From assembly GCF_000176035.2 (NCBI RefSeq), contig NC_015675.1:5584001-5648000 (forward strand): DNA of 64,000 nt, in the 5' to 3' direction. Shown one piece after another: positions 32,049 to 39,997 of the stretch; positions within the stretch are counted from its first letter, which is position 1; every line of letters begins with the position of its first letter. The position numbers and the translations under genes were made by a program. The notes beneath the pieces were generated by a model. That model was given only the letters and a program-made list of their open reading frames with translations. It was not told where the DNA came from and did not search any database. The stretch comes from Mesorhizobium opportunistum WSM2075 (GTDB taxonomy: Bacteria > Pseudomonadota > Alphaproteobacteria > Rhizobiales > Rhizobiaceae).

Positions 32049-33224
32049 TCAGGGCGCAGCGGGTCTAGGCGGCGCGCCGTTGCCTGGAAAACAGACATTT
32101 ACTGGCCGGTAGCTGGCCAAGCGATTGTGCCGGTCCTCTACCGAAGGGTGGATATGGAGGTCGTCGGGCAATCTGCGAGGCTCGGCCCATGGCAAATACA
32201 AACAGAAGAGGGAGCGCCGTTTCCATTCCCGCCATTTCACGCTTTTGGGCAGGAGTTCAAGAATCCACCACCCCCAAGTCAGCGAATTGTGCAGCTCGGC
32301 TGTGGCGTCGGGCGCGACATAGGCATGTTTGCCGCCAGCCAAGACCTTGCCGTCGACAAGGTGGTCATACATTGCAACATCTATCTGCAAGCCTTGGGCG
32401 GCTGCCTCGCTGGTAAGCCAGGCCAACGGGAATTTGGAAAGCCCGCTTTCGGACTCGGGGTAGCCTCCCCCGATGTCGGAATGCACGCCCGCAAATGCCA
32501 TCTGCATAGTGTCCTGTGGAACGTCGCTCGGTGGATTGGCGAAGGGGACCGGCACGTAGTTTTGTCCTGGTTCCCACCGGTTCAGCCGGAACATGCGTCG
32601 CCGCTCGTCGATCGCGACGGCCTGCCGGAAGCACCGCACGCTCGGGTTCTTGCGCGTGAACGGCAGTGTGCGCAGACTGGGCAGATAGAAACGGTCCCTG
32701 CGCGGCACAATCATCGAGGCCACAGTGTCCCACACGCCGAGGAAATGGATCGTGGCGCGCCGCGTGCCCATGATCCGTCCGAAGTCCCATGCAAGGTGAA
32801 GATTGTTCTGTTCGCTGGCCCGCTTGTATGCGGTTAAGGCATAGGTTGCGACGTTGAGCTGCTCGGGTCTGAGGAGACCCGCCATGTGGATCAATCCTGC
32901 CAGAGCACGCACCGTGTAGGAGCCGCGGCTGAACCCGAACAGGAAAAGCTTGTCACCGTCCTCATAGCGCTGACACACAAACCGGTACGCATCCATGATG
33001 TTGTCGTCCAGACCATAGCCCGTCGCCAGGCCGAAAATCCCTTTGGCGTTCTGGAGGACGTTGTTCCATTCGCTGCTGAGGCCAATCGTGCCGACACCTG
33101 GATTGTAGTAGACGATCTGCTCCTCGTTTTTTTGCGCAATCCGAAACAGCTTGAGAACATTGGACAGGTCACCTTCGACCTCGTTGCCGGTGCCGTCGCA
33201 GCAAATGACGATGTTCTTTTTCAT
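32049..33224 (-). CDS. DUF2235 alpha/beta-hydrolase (Tle1-like)
   Basis: A 391-residue DUF2235 protein. It starts with KNIVICCDGTGNE, a family hallmark, and has the lipase-type elbow FGFSRGSYTVRALAG (GxSxG). HSDIGGGYPE contains a likely catalytic Asp/His region. DUF2235 proteins include type VI phospholipase effectors of the Tle1 type, but no T6SS gene is visible. The gene sits among defence modules and downstream of a lipoprotein gene, so it could be part of a small membrane-active module. Confidence 0.88.
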   Translation of the reverse strand: MKKNIVICCDGTGNEVEGDLSNVLKLFRIAQKNEEQIVYYNPGVGTIGLSSEWNNVLQNAKGIFGLATGYGLDDNIMDAYRFVCQRYEDGDKLFLFGFSRGSYTVRALAGLIHMAGLLRPEQLNVATYALTAYKRASEQNNLHLAWDFGRIMGTRRATIHFLGVWDTVASMIVPRRDRFYLPSLRTLPFTRKNPSVRCFRQAVAIDERRRMFRLNRWEPGQNYVPVPFANPPSDVPQDTMQMAFAGVHSDIGGGYPESESGLSKFPLAWLTSEAAAQGLQIDVAMYDHLVDGKVLAGGKHAYVAPDATAELHNSLTWGWWILELLPKSVKWREWKRRSLFCLYLPWAEPRRLPDDLHIHPSVEDRHNRLASYRPVNVCFPGNGAPPRPAAP

Positions 33225-33512
33225 CCAAAGACCTCGATTGCTTCATGCCGAATTTGGGCAAGGCGTCAGCCAAACAAATTTCAATAAACAGCACCGGCCA
33301 CGGCCGCCGAAAAGCCCTGGCTTTTACGAGCGTCCAGTGGAGGGGGATTGCCCTTCGCTGCATGACCAGGCAGTTATCGGAGGTTCAAACCCCGTCCGCG
33401 CTTGCGTCATTTACGGTTGTTCCTGGCGCGGTCGGAGTCCTTCGGATTGCAAAAGGCTTCGGACGAATTCCAGAACTGTCTTACGAGGTGGGGACATGCT
33501 GAAAAGAAGCCT

Positions 33513-34304
33513 TCAGCGGATGATGATGGCCGATTGAATTTGCCCGAGGTTCAGCTGGTTTAGGATATCCTTGAGCCGCTGATTATCGGCCGGTGAAGCT
33601 TTCCCTCCTTTCTTGGGCGGTTTTCCTGGCGCAAAGCCAAAGGTTATCTTGTCCGTGTTGATGCGTTGGAGCATCGCGAGAGACCCCGGGCCTTCAAAAT
33701 GGGTGAGCTTCCAGCTCGGACCGGTCGCGTTGACATTCTTGGTGATGACGAAGTTGACGAACCCTCCAAACTCACCGGCAGCGCCTTTAAGCTCGGATGG
33801 TTGACGATTGGATGACGCCAGGGCGAGGGCGACAGACTGCTTTATGCCTAGGTCGCCGGCGAGCGTTCCCACGTCGTTCGGGCAATCTTCCATCGTGTTC
33901 TTGCCGGTGGTTGCTTTAACTTTTTCGGCCTCTTGCCACAGTTCGTACTGCTCGTGGAGATCGAAATAGAGGTTTTCTGTAAAATGCTGTGTCCGCGAAT
34001 TGCCAACCTTAAACCCCGCGTGAAACGCAAATGTCGGATCGACCGGAAAATTCATTTGTGGGTTCAATTCGCCGCTATCGCTGACGTCCAGTTCCAGCTG
34101 GATACCGACATCATAGTTGCTGTCGAGAAGGTCTTCCTGAGAATCGGCGCCGTCTTTCACAAGTTCGGTCAGCTCGCAGCTGAGGCGCTTGATGACATCG
34201 GTGATTTTTGGATAGCCGTAGTCCGTTCCCACATCGAATTTAGGGGTGGCACAGCCAGAAAGAACAATCGGAATTGCAAGAAGCATTCTCGCAGCCTGTC
34301 TCAT
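33513..34304 (-). CDS. Predicted lipoprotein, function unknown
   Basis: A 263-residue protein starting with a type II signal: MRQAARMLLAIPIVLSGC, with lipobox LSGC at residue 18. The mature part is soluble, alpha/beta, with no recognised domain. The ATG at 34304 is selected because it places the signal at the N-terminus; the frame extends 38 codons upstream without a signal. It is 14 bases after a small Cys-rich gene, and both precede the DUF2235 gene on the same strand. Confidence 0.7.
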   Translation of the reverse strand: MRQAARMLLAIPIVLSGCATPKFDVGTDYGYPKITDVIKRLSCELTELVKDGADSQEDLLDSNYDVGIQLELDVSDSGELNPQMNFPVDPTFAFHAGFKVGNSRTQHFTENLYFDLHEQYELWQEAEKVKATTGKNTMEDCPNDVGTLAGDLGIKQSVALALASSNRQPSELKGAAGEFGGFVNFVITKNVNATGPSWKLTHFEGPGSLAMLQRINTDKITFGFAPGKPPKKGGKASPADNQRLKDILNQLNLGQIQSAIIIR

Positions 34305-34318
34305 GTTGTCGCCCCGGC

Positions 34319-34618
34319 TCACGTGCAGGCATCGTGAATGCAGGTCTCGTTTACGCCGACTTTGGCGTAATAGGACGCATCGACATGCGTCTTCAGGTAC
34401 CGGTCGAGCTTCTCGCAATCCAAGGCTGGCATGGCGCAGCAGACCGTCTTCGTGCCTGGTTCACGGTGGATGGTACAGGCGTGTTTCCCGGTTCCGGCAA
34501 GTTCGCTAAGAGCTGCGGTAACGTTCGAGATATTTTCACTGGGAATGACGGCAAGCGCTTCTTTGGCAAATTTGCTGATGAGTGCTTTAGCCTTACGCCT
34601 ACTGAGAACTGGAGCCAT
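34319..34618 (-). CDS. Small Cys-containing hypothetical protein
   Basis: A 99-residue protein with a basic N-terminus (LSRRKAKALISKFAKEAL) and a C-terminal half with six Cys residues (KHACTIH, TVCCAMP, DCEK, ETCIHDACT). The ATG at 34618 follows GGGGGACGG. It is probably co-transcribed with the lipoprotein gene 14 bases downstream. Family not recognised. Confidence 0.55.
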   Translation of the reverse strand: MAPVLSRRKAKALISKFAKEALAVIPSENISNVTAALSELAGTGKHACTIHREPGTKTVCCAMPALDCEKLDRYLKTHVDASYYAKVGVNETCIHDACT

Positions 34619-34970
34619 TGTACCGTCCCCCTTTGGTCCGAGGTTAAAGATCCTCTGGTCTGTCAGGGCTCCATTGTTGGGCTGATTCTTCCTGGATTTT
34701 CTTGGGCTGCAAAAAGAGTGCACAAGTTTATTTTATCGTGCCGTTGATCTTTTCTTCCGCCTCCTCCCCCGGTCCCTATTGCCTCGATCGAGTGAATAGT
34801 ACCGCCCGTCGCAAAAACTCCTGAGCTATCCTTTCACGCCTGAAGCGGCTCCTTTGAACCGGAACTGTTTCTGGGTCAGTGCAGCGTGCGCCGACAACCG
34901 GCACCCTCCCCTTGGCTCCCCGTAAAAGAGTTTAGCCTCCAGCTATAATTCTCTTGGTGGGGTACTTCTC
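34619..34970. other. Intergenic region between divergent lipoprotein operon and H-NS-like pseudogene
   Basis: About 350 bases with no supported gene; the promoters of both flanking units must lie here. Confidence 0.4.
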
Positions 34971-35426
34971 ATGGCGAGGCTGCCTTTCTCCAAGAAAACC
35001 ACCCCCCGATTCATCTGCTCTTTCGCTGAACGAGCTGACTGAACTTCACGACCACGTCGGCAAACAGCTGGTCGACCGGAAGGAAGCCCGCATTCAGGAA
35101 TTGCAGGCGGAGCTTGACCAACTGACTGCCAGCAGTGACGGAAGCCACGGGGCCGGAAATAGCCGGAGGAAAGCGAAGGGTGGAATTGACACTGTGGGTA
35201 TCAAACGGACGCACCGCGCGTCCGCAACGGAAAGACTGTCTTGAACGGCAATCGTGTCGGCAATGGCAAACTCGCCCTCGATGTCGGTAAGTCCCCCGCC
35301 AAGTCGAAGGTCACGCACCGCGGCCCGAATGGCGAGACCTGGACGTCTCGTGGCGCCAAGCCTCGGTGGCTCGTGGCCTTGATCGCTGAAGGTAAAAGCG
35401 CCGACGATTTCAAGGTCTCAGGCTAG
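34971..35426 (+). pseudogene. H-NS family DNA-binding protein, double frameshift
   Basis: Three segments in alternating frames add up to an H-NS family protein. A short start MARLPFSKKTTP reads from ATG 34971. After a run of six C (35002-35007) the frame shifts, and ALSLNELTELHDHVGKQLVD plus a coiled coil follows. A second shift near 35190-35245 leads to HRGPNGETWTSRGAKPRWL and GKSADDF, the conserved DNA-binding tail. Removing one C from the run and adding one base later would restore about 150 residues. Such silencers of foreign DNA are common on islands. Confidence 0.65.
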
Positions 35427-35617
35427 TGGCTGATGCAGATGTACCGGTGCTGACGGAGATTGATCCTACCACGCGCGACCAGTTAAAAGCCGCAATCTCC
35501 AGCCTTGTGGCAGAGCAGTGTGACAAGAAGGCCGAGATAAGCGTTCAAACCCTGTCGAACGGTCTGATTACGATCGGCATGCACTTTAGCCTCGACATCA
35601 GAATCCAAATTGGTTGA
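35426..35617 (+). CDS. Small hypothetical protein overlapping the H-NS-like stop
   Basis: A 63-residue frame beginning with GTG at 35426, sharing its first base with the TAG of the H-NS-like gene. It is acidic at the N-terminus (ADADVPVLTEIDPTTRDQLK) and ends with a short beta-like segment. The stop-start overlap suggests coupling. No family recognised. Confidence 0.4.
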   Translation: MADADVPVLTEIDPTTRDQLKAAISSLVAEQCDKKAEISVQTLSNGLITIGMHFSLDIRIQIG

Positions 35618-36248
35618 GGCTGTCGTTCTGTAATGCCGTGAACCACGGTGGCGGTTGTCAGTAGCGTCACCAGTTGCATGATCAATTTCATGGCGTCATC
35701 CATCAACCGCCTTGCCGCAGAGGATTGCGGGCGCCCGCGCAATATTCTTTTCGGACGCCTCCATCGCCGACTGGTGTTGCGTTGGTGGCCGCCCGTTATC
35801 AACACGTTCGGGTTTCTTGTGAAGGCAGCGGCAGTCTGACACCCACCCTGCTGGCATCAACTCAAAGCAATCGTTCTTTTTTTCGGGACAATCATGGCGT
35901 GACAGGGTTCTGGCTGTCCCGTGACCTCACGGCACCCATTCGGTGACCGGCCATCGTACTGCGGGGAAATGACAGCAAGCGCATCGTTCGCTTTGCTCTC
36001 CTCTCGTCCAGTGTCCCGCAGGTCTGCGGCAGCCTCAGCGGCTGTCTCCGATCTTCCACGGGTTCGAAAGTATTTCTCTACGTTATATGATGAGTAGTTT
36101 TAAAAGATAATGTACAGGGCGATATAACAGAAATCAATATTGTATAGAAGTCGCATGAGAAGATATATACTAAAAAGATAAATGTAAAAATAGGGCTGGA
36201 AATCCGCCAGGGTATCTGCTATCGTAGGGAATGAACCAGGAGGCGGCG
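35618..36248. promoter_or_regulatory. Leader/promoter region of the RiPP operon, AT-rich at its 3' end
   Basis: No supported gene in about 630 bases. The last 190 bases are markedly AT-rich compared with surroundings. They contain an imperfect direct repeat: 36101-36120 (TAAAAGATAATGTACAGGGC) and 36171-36196 share TAAAAGATAA-ATGTA-AGGGC, spaced 70 bases apart. It likely carries the promoter and control sites for the precursor-peptide operon. A strong AGGAGG ribosome-binding site follows at 36238. Confidence 0.4.
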
Positions 36249-36425
36249 ATGGGCGCGGAAATCAGGATTGAACAGAAAGCAAGCAGCGAAAGCGTTTCCG
36301 GAGCCGATGTGGCGCTTGGGAGCATTGCGCTTGCCCGGGTGATTGCCGAAGTGCGATCTGGCGAGAGCTCGCCTGTGACGCTCGCCGGCTCGTACAACCG
36401 AACCTACAATCGGCACAATCGGTGA
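36249..36425 (+). CDS. RiPP precursor peptide 1 (cyclophane type, core YNRTYNRHNR)
   Basis: A 58-residue precursor whose C-terminus is YNRTYNRHNR: three consecutive aromatic-Asn-Arg triplets (YNR, YNR, HNR). These match the aromatic-X-X motif on which radical SAM triceptide maturases form cyclophanes. The leader has a helix ALARVIAEVRSG that is shared with precursor 2. The ATG at 36249 is preferred over the one at 36231 because AGGAGG lies five bases before it. The TGA overlaps the GTG start of the radical SAM gene (GTGA). The chemistry is inferred from motif and context. Confidence 0.85.
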   Translation: MGAEIRIEQKASSESVSGADVALGSIALARVIAEVRSGESSPVTLAGSYNRTYNRHNR

Positions 36426-37570
36426 CGTCGCAGCACGTTGGCAGCCGCCAGCTGGATACGGTTCTTCTTAAGGTAGCCAGCAGGTGCAATCTCGATTGCA
36501 GCTATTGCTACATTTATCACATGGGCGACGAGGCTTGGCGTTCCCAGCCCAAGCAGATGTCGGATGCCGTTATCCAGATGGTCGCACAGCGGCTTTCGGA
36601 TCAGTTAGCGTTGCAGGCCGTTCCTTTCAGTGTCGTGCTTCATGGCGGCGAGCCGCTGTTGCTCGGTGCCACCCGGCTCGAGCACTTCTGCGCAACTCTA
36701 CGAGGTGTTCTGCCACATCCGTGCGGCATTCACATCCAGACCAACGGCGCTCTGATCAGCGATCGGATAATCGATGTGCTTGTGCGTTACGATGTTGGCG
36801 TATCGGTCAGTATCGACGGACCCCAGGCTGTGCATGACCGGTTCCGTCTCGACCATCGCGGTAAAGGGTCGTTCGCTCGCGTGCGAGCCGGTGTCGAGCG
36901 TCTCATGGCAAGGGAGGACTCCAGAGCGTTGTTGGCAGGAGTGCTTGCCGTCATCGATCCCGATAGCAATCCGGCCGAGGTCTACGCCGCTCTAAAACAA
37001 ACGGGCGCAATGAGCTTCGACGTACTGCCGCGCGACGGCAATTGGGACAAACTCCCATTCGGCAAGCGTTCCGCCAAGACGATAGAGTATGGCATTTGGC
37101 TGGAGGGTCTCTTGGACGTTTATCTGGCCGACCCCCATCCTCCCACCATCCGTCTGCTCGATGATATCCTTCGCCTCCTGCTCGGTGGGCGATCGATGAA
37201 GGAGGGTGTGGGAACCGCGGATTACGGCATCTTGGTGATCGAACCAGATGGCACGATTGAAAAGAACGATACTCTGAAGGTTGCCGGCGCAGGCGCCGAC
37301 CGCTTCGATCAGCGCTGGTCAGTTTTCGATCATAGCTTCAACGATGTCTTTGGGAGCGACGAGTTCAGTGCCTATTATCACCAGCAGCGACCTATATCAG
37401 CGATCTGCGCAAGTTGCCCCGATCTTGCAGTGTGCGGAGGCGGAATGGTAGCGCATCGTTGGAGCGCGGAGCGCGGTTATGACAACCCCTCAATTTTCTG
37501 CGCCGATCAACGGCATCTTATTGCGCGCATGCGCCGCGTGGTCGAAGCCGCCGAACGTCAAGAACTTTGA
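36422..37570 (+). CDS. Radical SAM/SPASM cyclophane-forming peptide maturase
   Basis: A 382-residue radical SAM enzyme with the [4Fe-4S] motif CNLDCSYC (Cys22, 26, 29), followed by YIYHMGD and VLHGGEPLLLG typical of the FxsB/YhhB-like peptide maturase group. A SPASM-like C-terminal cluster region has CASCPDLAVCGGG and a later Cys (IFCADQ). Start is GTG at 36422, coupled to precursor 1. It is predicted to link the aromatic Tyr/His side chains to the beta-carbon of the Arg two residues later. It resembles the maturases reported to act on Tyr- and His-containing motifs (YhhB/HaaB type); the exact assignment needs a profile search. Confidence 0.88.
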   Translation: MTSQHVGSRQLDTVLLKVASRCNLDCSYCYIYHMGDEAWRSQPKQMSDAVIQMVAQRLSDQLALQAVPFSVVLHGGEPLLLGATRLEHFCATLRGVLPHPCGIHIQTNGALISDRIIDVLVRYDVGVSVSIDGPQAVHDRFRLDHRGKGSFARVRAGVERLMAREDSRALLAGVLAVIDPDSNPAEVYAALKQTGAMSFDVLPRDGNWDKLPFGKRSAKTIEYGIWLEGLLDVYLADPHPPTIRLLDDILRLLLGGRSMKEGVGTADYGILVIEPDGTIEKNDTLKVAGAGADRFDQRWSVFDHSFNDVFGSDEFSAYYHQQRPISAICASCPDLAVCGGGMVAHRWSAERGYDNPSIFCADQRHLIARMRRVVEAAERQEL

Positions 37571-37581
37571 GGAACTGAACA

Positions 37582-37752
37582 ATGCGCCGTGACCCGATCG
37601 CGCCACCTGAACAAAAGCCGCCGGAGATTGACCTCGCACTGGTCGATAGTGTTGCACTCCAGCGTCTTATCGCCGAAGTTCGCCAGAAAGATCTCGAAGG
37701 TCCGCTGGATGTGACGCTCTACAACCGCACCTATCACAGGCATAACCGCTGA
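37582..37752 (+). CDS. RiPP precursor peptide 2 (core YNRTYHRHNR)
   Basis: A 56-residue second precursor, 11 bases after the maturase stop. Its tail YNRTYHRHNR differs from precursor 1 by one core residue (His for Asn), while the leader shares S-V/I-A-L-x-R-x-IAEVR. The N-terminus is Pro-rich (PIAPPEQKPPE). The ATG has GAGGAA upstream. It reads in frame up to a stop right after the last Arg, exactly as in precursor 1. This gene is easily missed because it is short. Confidence 0.85.
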   Translation: MRRDPIAPPEQKPPEIDLALVDSVALQRLIAEVRQKDLEGPLDVTLYNRTYHRHNR

Positions 37753-37759
37753 GCTGATC

Positions 37760-38365
37760 ATGACAACTTTTCGCTGGGCCGATCCGCATGCGCCTATGAC
37801 CCCAGGTCAGCCTGTGGAGAAGCCCTTTCGCTATTTCGTGGCCGAGCGCTGCTGCACGCCGGACATCGAGGCGGCGCTGCTGGACTGGTTCGAAACCACC
37901 GCGCCATGGAAGTTGGTCGAAACCGACTTTTATGAGCAGTTCGAATTTGACATGCGTGATGCCGACATTCCTGCGGCAATCGCCGTCCTTATCGCCCCTG
38001 CGACGCTCGACACGCTGCGTCAAAAGATAGAAGACGCGCTTGACACAAGGCTCAGTCCCGACGTCCAACTGGTTGCGCATAGGCTGGATCCTGGACAGCG
38101 TATCGCCATTCACAATGACTTACGCGAGGGGGGCGAGACGCATCGGTTCACGGTCCAACTCAATCGTGGTCTTTCCGATGAAGACGGTGGCTTTTTCATG
38201 CTTTTCAACAGTGACGATGCCAACGACGTTCACCGTATACTGCGGCCCATCTCTGGCACTGCGATCGGGTTCGCCATCTCGTCAAACTCGCACCATGCCG
38301 TATCGCGCGTCCACGGTGGGGTGCGTTTCACGCTCGTTTACTCTTTCTATGCCGCTAAAAACTGA
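37760..38365 (+). CDS. 2OG-Fe(II) oxygenase acting on a cyclophane peptide (YhhC-like)
   Basis: A 201-residue double-stranded beta-helix oxygenase. The iron ligands are visible as HND (His118, Asp120) and a distal His in SSNSHHAVSRV (178/179), with Arg189 in GVRFTLVYSF as the 2-oxoglutarate anchor. It lies seven bases downstream of precursor 2. It resembles the oxygenases associated with cyclophane-containing RiPPs (YhhC type). Likely role: hydroxylation of a residue in the modified peptide. Confidence 0.82.
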   Translation: MTTFRWADPHAPMTPGQPVEKPFRYFVAERCCTPDIEAALLDWFETTAPWKLVETDFYEQFEFDMRDADIPAAIAVLIAPATLDTLRQKIEDALDTRLSPDVQLVAHRLDPGQRIAIHNDLREGGETHRFTVQLNRGLSDEDGGFFMLFNSDDANDVHRILRPISGTAIGFAISSNSHHAVSRVHGGVRFTLVYSFYAAKN

Positions 38366-39197
38366 CATTGCAGTGGACCTCGTCCGTCGCCTGCATAGCA
38401 ACGAGCCCTGTTGGTTTCCGGGCCTTGCAGAAACACTGGTCGCCAGGTTTTGGGCAGACATGCCTGGCCAAAATAGGTCTGGCTACACCACGGCGAGGTG
38501 GATCGGTGCAGTCAGTCTCGCGCTGGTGCCCGTGCCTGCCCAACCGCAAATGGTCGTTGAACAGTTGCCCGCACCATTCACCGAGAAATTCGACGACGGG
38601 GATTTCTCCGCGACTGCGCCTGAGGCGGCGCGTGCAATTTCCGGGGCCCTTAAGTGCTTGGCTTTCGGGCAGGCCTCCGATGCCGTAACCAGTCTGATCC
38701 GATCGGTCCACACCATCCTGCCCTGCGCGCCGGGATATGACTGCAGTCACTCCGAACCAACGGTCCCATTTTCGGTGTTCGTTTCAGTACCCCTGGGAGA
38801 GCGCCACACCATGTTGCGTCTCGCGGAATCGCTCCTGCATGAAGCAATGCATCTTCAACTTACTCTTATCGAGCAATGCGAGCCGATTGTTGCCGAACAG
38901 GCCGCCCATGGCTATTCGCCCTGGCAGCAACGCCAGCGCCCGGTACAAGGCCTCGTTCACGGTCTCTATGTGTTCACGGCTATAAGTGAGTGGCTGTCGA
39001 TCATAGGCGCCAACCCCGAGCAGTCCAGCGAAGATCGAGCGTATGCAGACAGGCGCTTGCGCGAGATTGGCGAGGAGATCGACCAAGTTTCTGAACTTGC
39101 TGCCTCCCCCGGGCTCACTGATTTTGGACGTAGGCTCGTCCGCTCCCTGCTCGATCGGTCAGGGCCTGACCCACAGCGCTCTGTTCTGGTGAGTTAG
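38349..39197 (+). CDS. HExxH-type peptide beta-hydroxylase-like protein
   Basis: A 282-residue protein with a HEAMH motif (164-168) in SLLHEAMHLQL, preceded by SVHTILPCAPGYDCSHSEPTVPF. The later LVHGLYVFTAISEWL block matches the TIGR04267-type 'HExxH putative peptide modification' family, found as a domain in FxsB-type fusions and reported to be 2-oxoglutarate-dependent beta-hydroxylases. It overlaps the oxygenase gene by 17 bases and has no clear ribosome-binding site, so coupled translation is likely. It is the last gene of the RiPP operon. Function is inferred from motif and neighbours. Confidence 0.75.
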   Translation: MPLKTDIAVDLVRRLHSNEPCWFPGLAETLVARFWADMPGQNRSGYTTARWIGAVSLALVPVPAQPQMVVEQLPAPFTEKFDDGDFSATAPEAARAISGALKCLAFGQASDAVTSLIRSVHTILPCAPGYDCSHSEPTVPFSVFVSVPLGERHTMLRLAESLLHEAMHLQLTLIEQCEPIVAEQAAHGYSPWQQRQRPVQGLVHGLYVFTAISEWLSIIGANPEQSSEDRAYADRRLREIGEEIDQVSELAASPGLTDFGRRLVRSLLDRSGPDPQRSVLVS

Positions 39198-39211
39198 GCA
39201 GCGAGTTGGGT

Positions 39212-39997
39212 CTAGGTAGGCAAATACGTCTTGCCCGCAGCGCATGCGGTTAGGTGATCAGCGGCAGCTGCGCTGAATTTCGCATTCGGCAGGACCGCTG
39301 CGGCAAGCTGTGCCCGAACTCTCGCCACGAAATCGACGGCGTCGGGCCGCACGTCGTTCTCAAGAAGCACCACACTCTCATACAGAACACTCAATGTTTC
39401 CAGATACAACAGACGATCGCGCCCCAGCGTGGTTCGGTCGAGCGCCAGCAATTCAATGGTGATGGTCCCTTGTGGTGTCAGTCCAATGGGTGCTTCGCCG
39501 CGGAAGACGATGTGCTGGCGTGGATCGGCTTCGCCATAGGGATCAATCAGCAGCGGCTCCTCTTTGGTGAGGTCGTCGTGGTGACTTCGCGCCCGAGCTC
39601 CCTCAACTGCAAGGGGAAAACGATCTCGCTTCCGATATTCGTTGCAGTCGGGACATGCGTAGGAAAGGTTGTTCCATGCATATCCAACCCAATAATAACC
39701 GGGGTAGATTTTTCCACCACCAGTATCAATTGCTCCCTTGGGCCGGTAGTGCTCGACGTCACCGGCTACATTAGCGTCAAAGATTGCTTCGCAGAAGCCG
39801 CACTTGTCGTGCTGATCAGCCTTCAGGCGCCGCTTTACGACGTCGGTGCCATAGATTCCGTTCGAGATATCGAATTTCGCGACGCCTTTGGTGTAGGCTG
39901 TCGGGTCGGCGTCATAGGCGTCACAATTATCGGTATTGGCACGAACGCCGCGTTTGAGCGACGAGGGCACGGTCGTGGACTTTGTGTAACCAATCAT
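39212..39997 (-). CDS. HNH endonuclease of a Septu-like system, copy 2 (PtuB-type)
   Basis: A 261-residue HNH nuclease with the same layout as the one at 29.4 kb but clearly divergent: DKCGFCEAIFD, GDVEHYRPKG with the Glu-His pair, YACPDCNEYRKRDRFPL. The spacing of the two CxxC pairs is as in copy 1. Its ATG overlaps the stop of the ATPase gene (ATGA), and its 3' end converges with the RiPP operon, 14 bases apart. Predicted to be the effector nuclease of a two-gene anti-phage unit. Confidence 0.8.
   Translation of the reverse strand: MIGYTKSTTVPSSLKRGVRANTDNCDAYDADPTAYTKGVAKFDISNGIYGTDVVKRRLKADQHDKCGFCEAIFDANVAGDVEHYRPKGAIDTGGGKIYPGYYWVGYAWNNLSYACPDCNEYRKRDRFPLAVEGARARSHHDDLTKEEPLLIDPYGEADPRQHIVFRGEAPIGLTPQGTITIELLALDRTTLGRDRLLYLETLSVLYESVVLLENDVRPDAVDFVARVRAQLAAAVLPNAKFSAAAADHLTACAAGKTYLPT

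Noticed and set aside
33380..33412. tRNA-like 3' end (GGAGGTTCAAACCCCGTCCGCG)
   Set aside because: The T arm has an A-C mismatch, and no matching 5' half or anticodon arm was found. At most a decayed attachment-site fragment.
35545..35839. Overlapping short frames on both strands after the H-NS-like gene
   Set aside because: Neither has a start signal or family features; the region is better treated as the leader of the RiPP operon.
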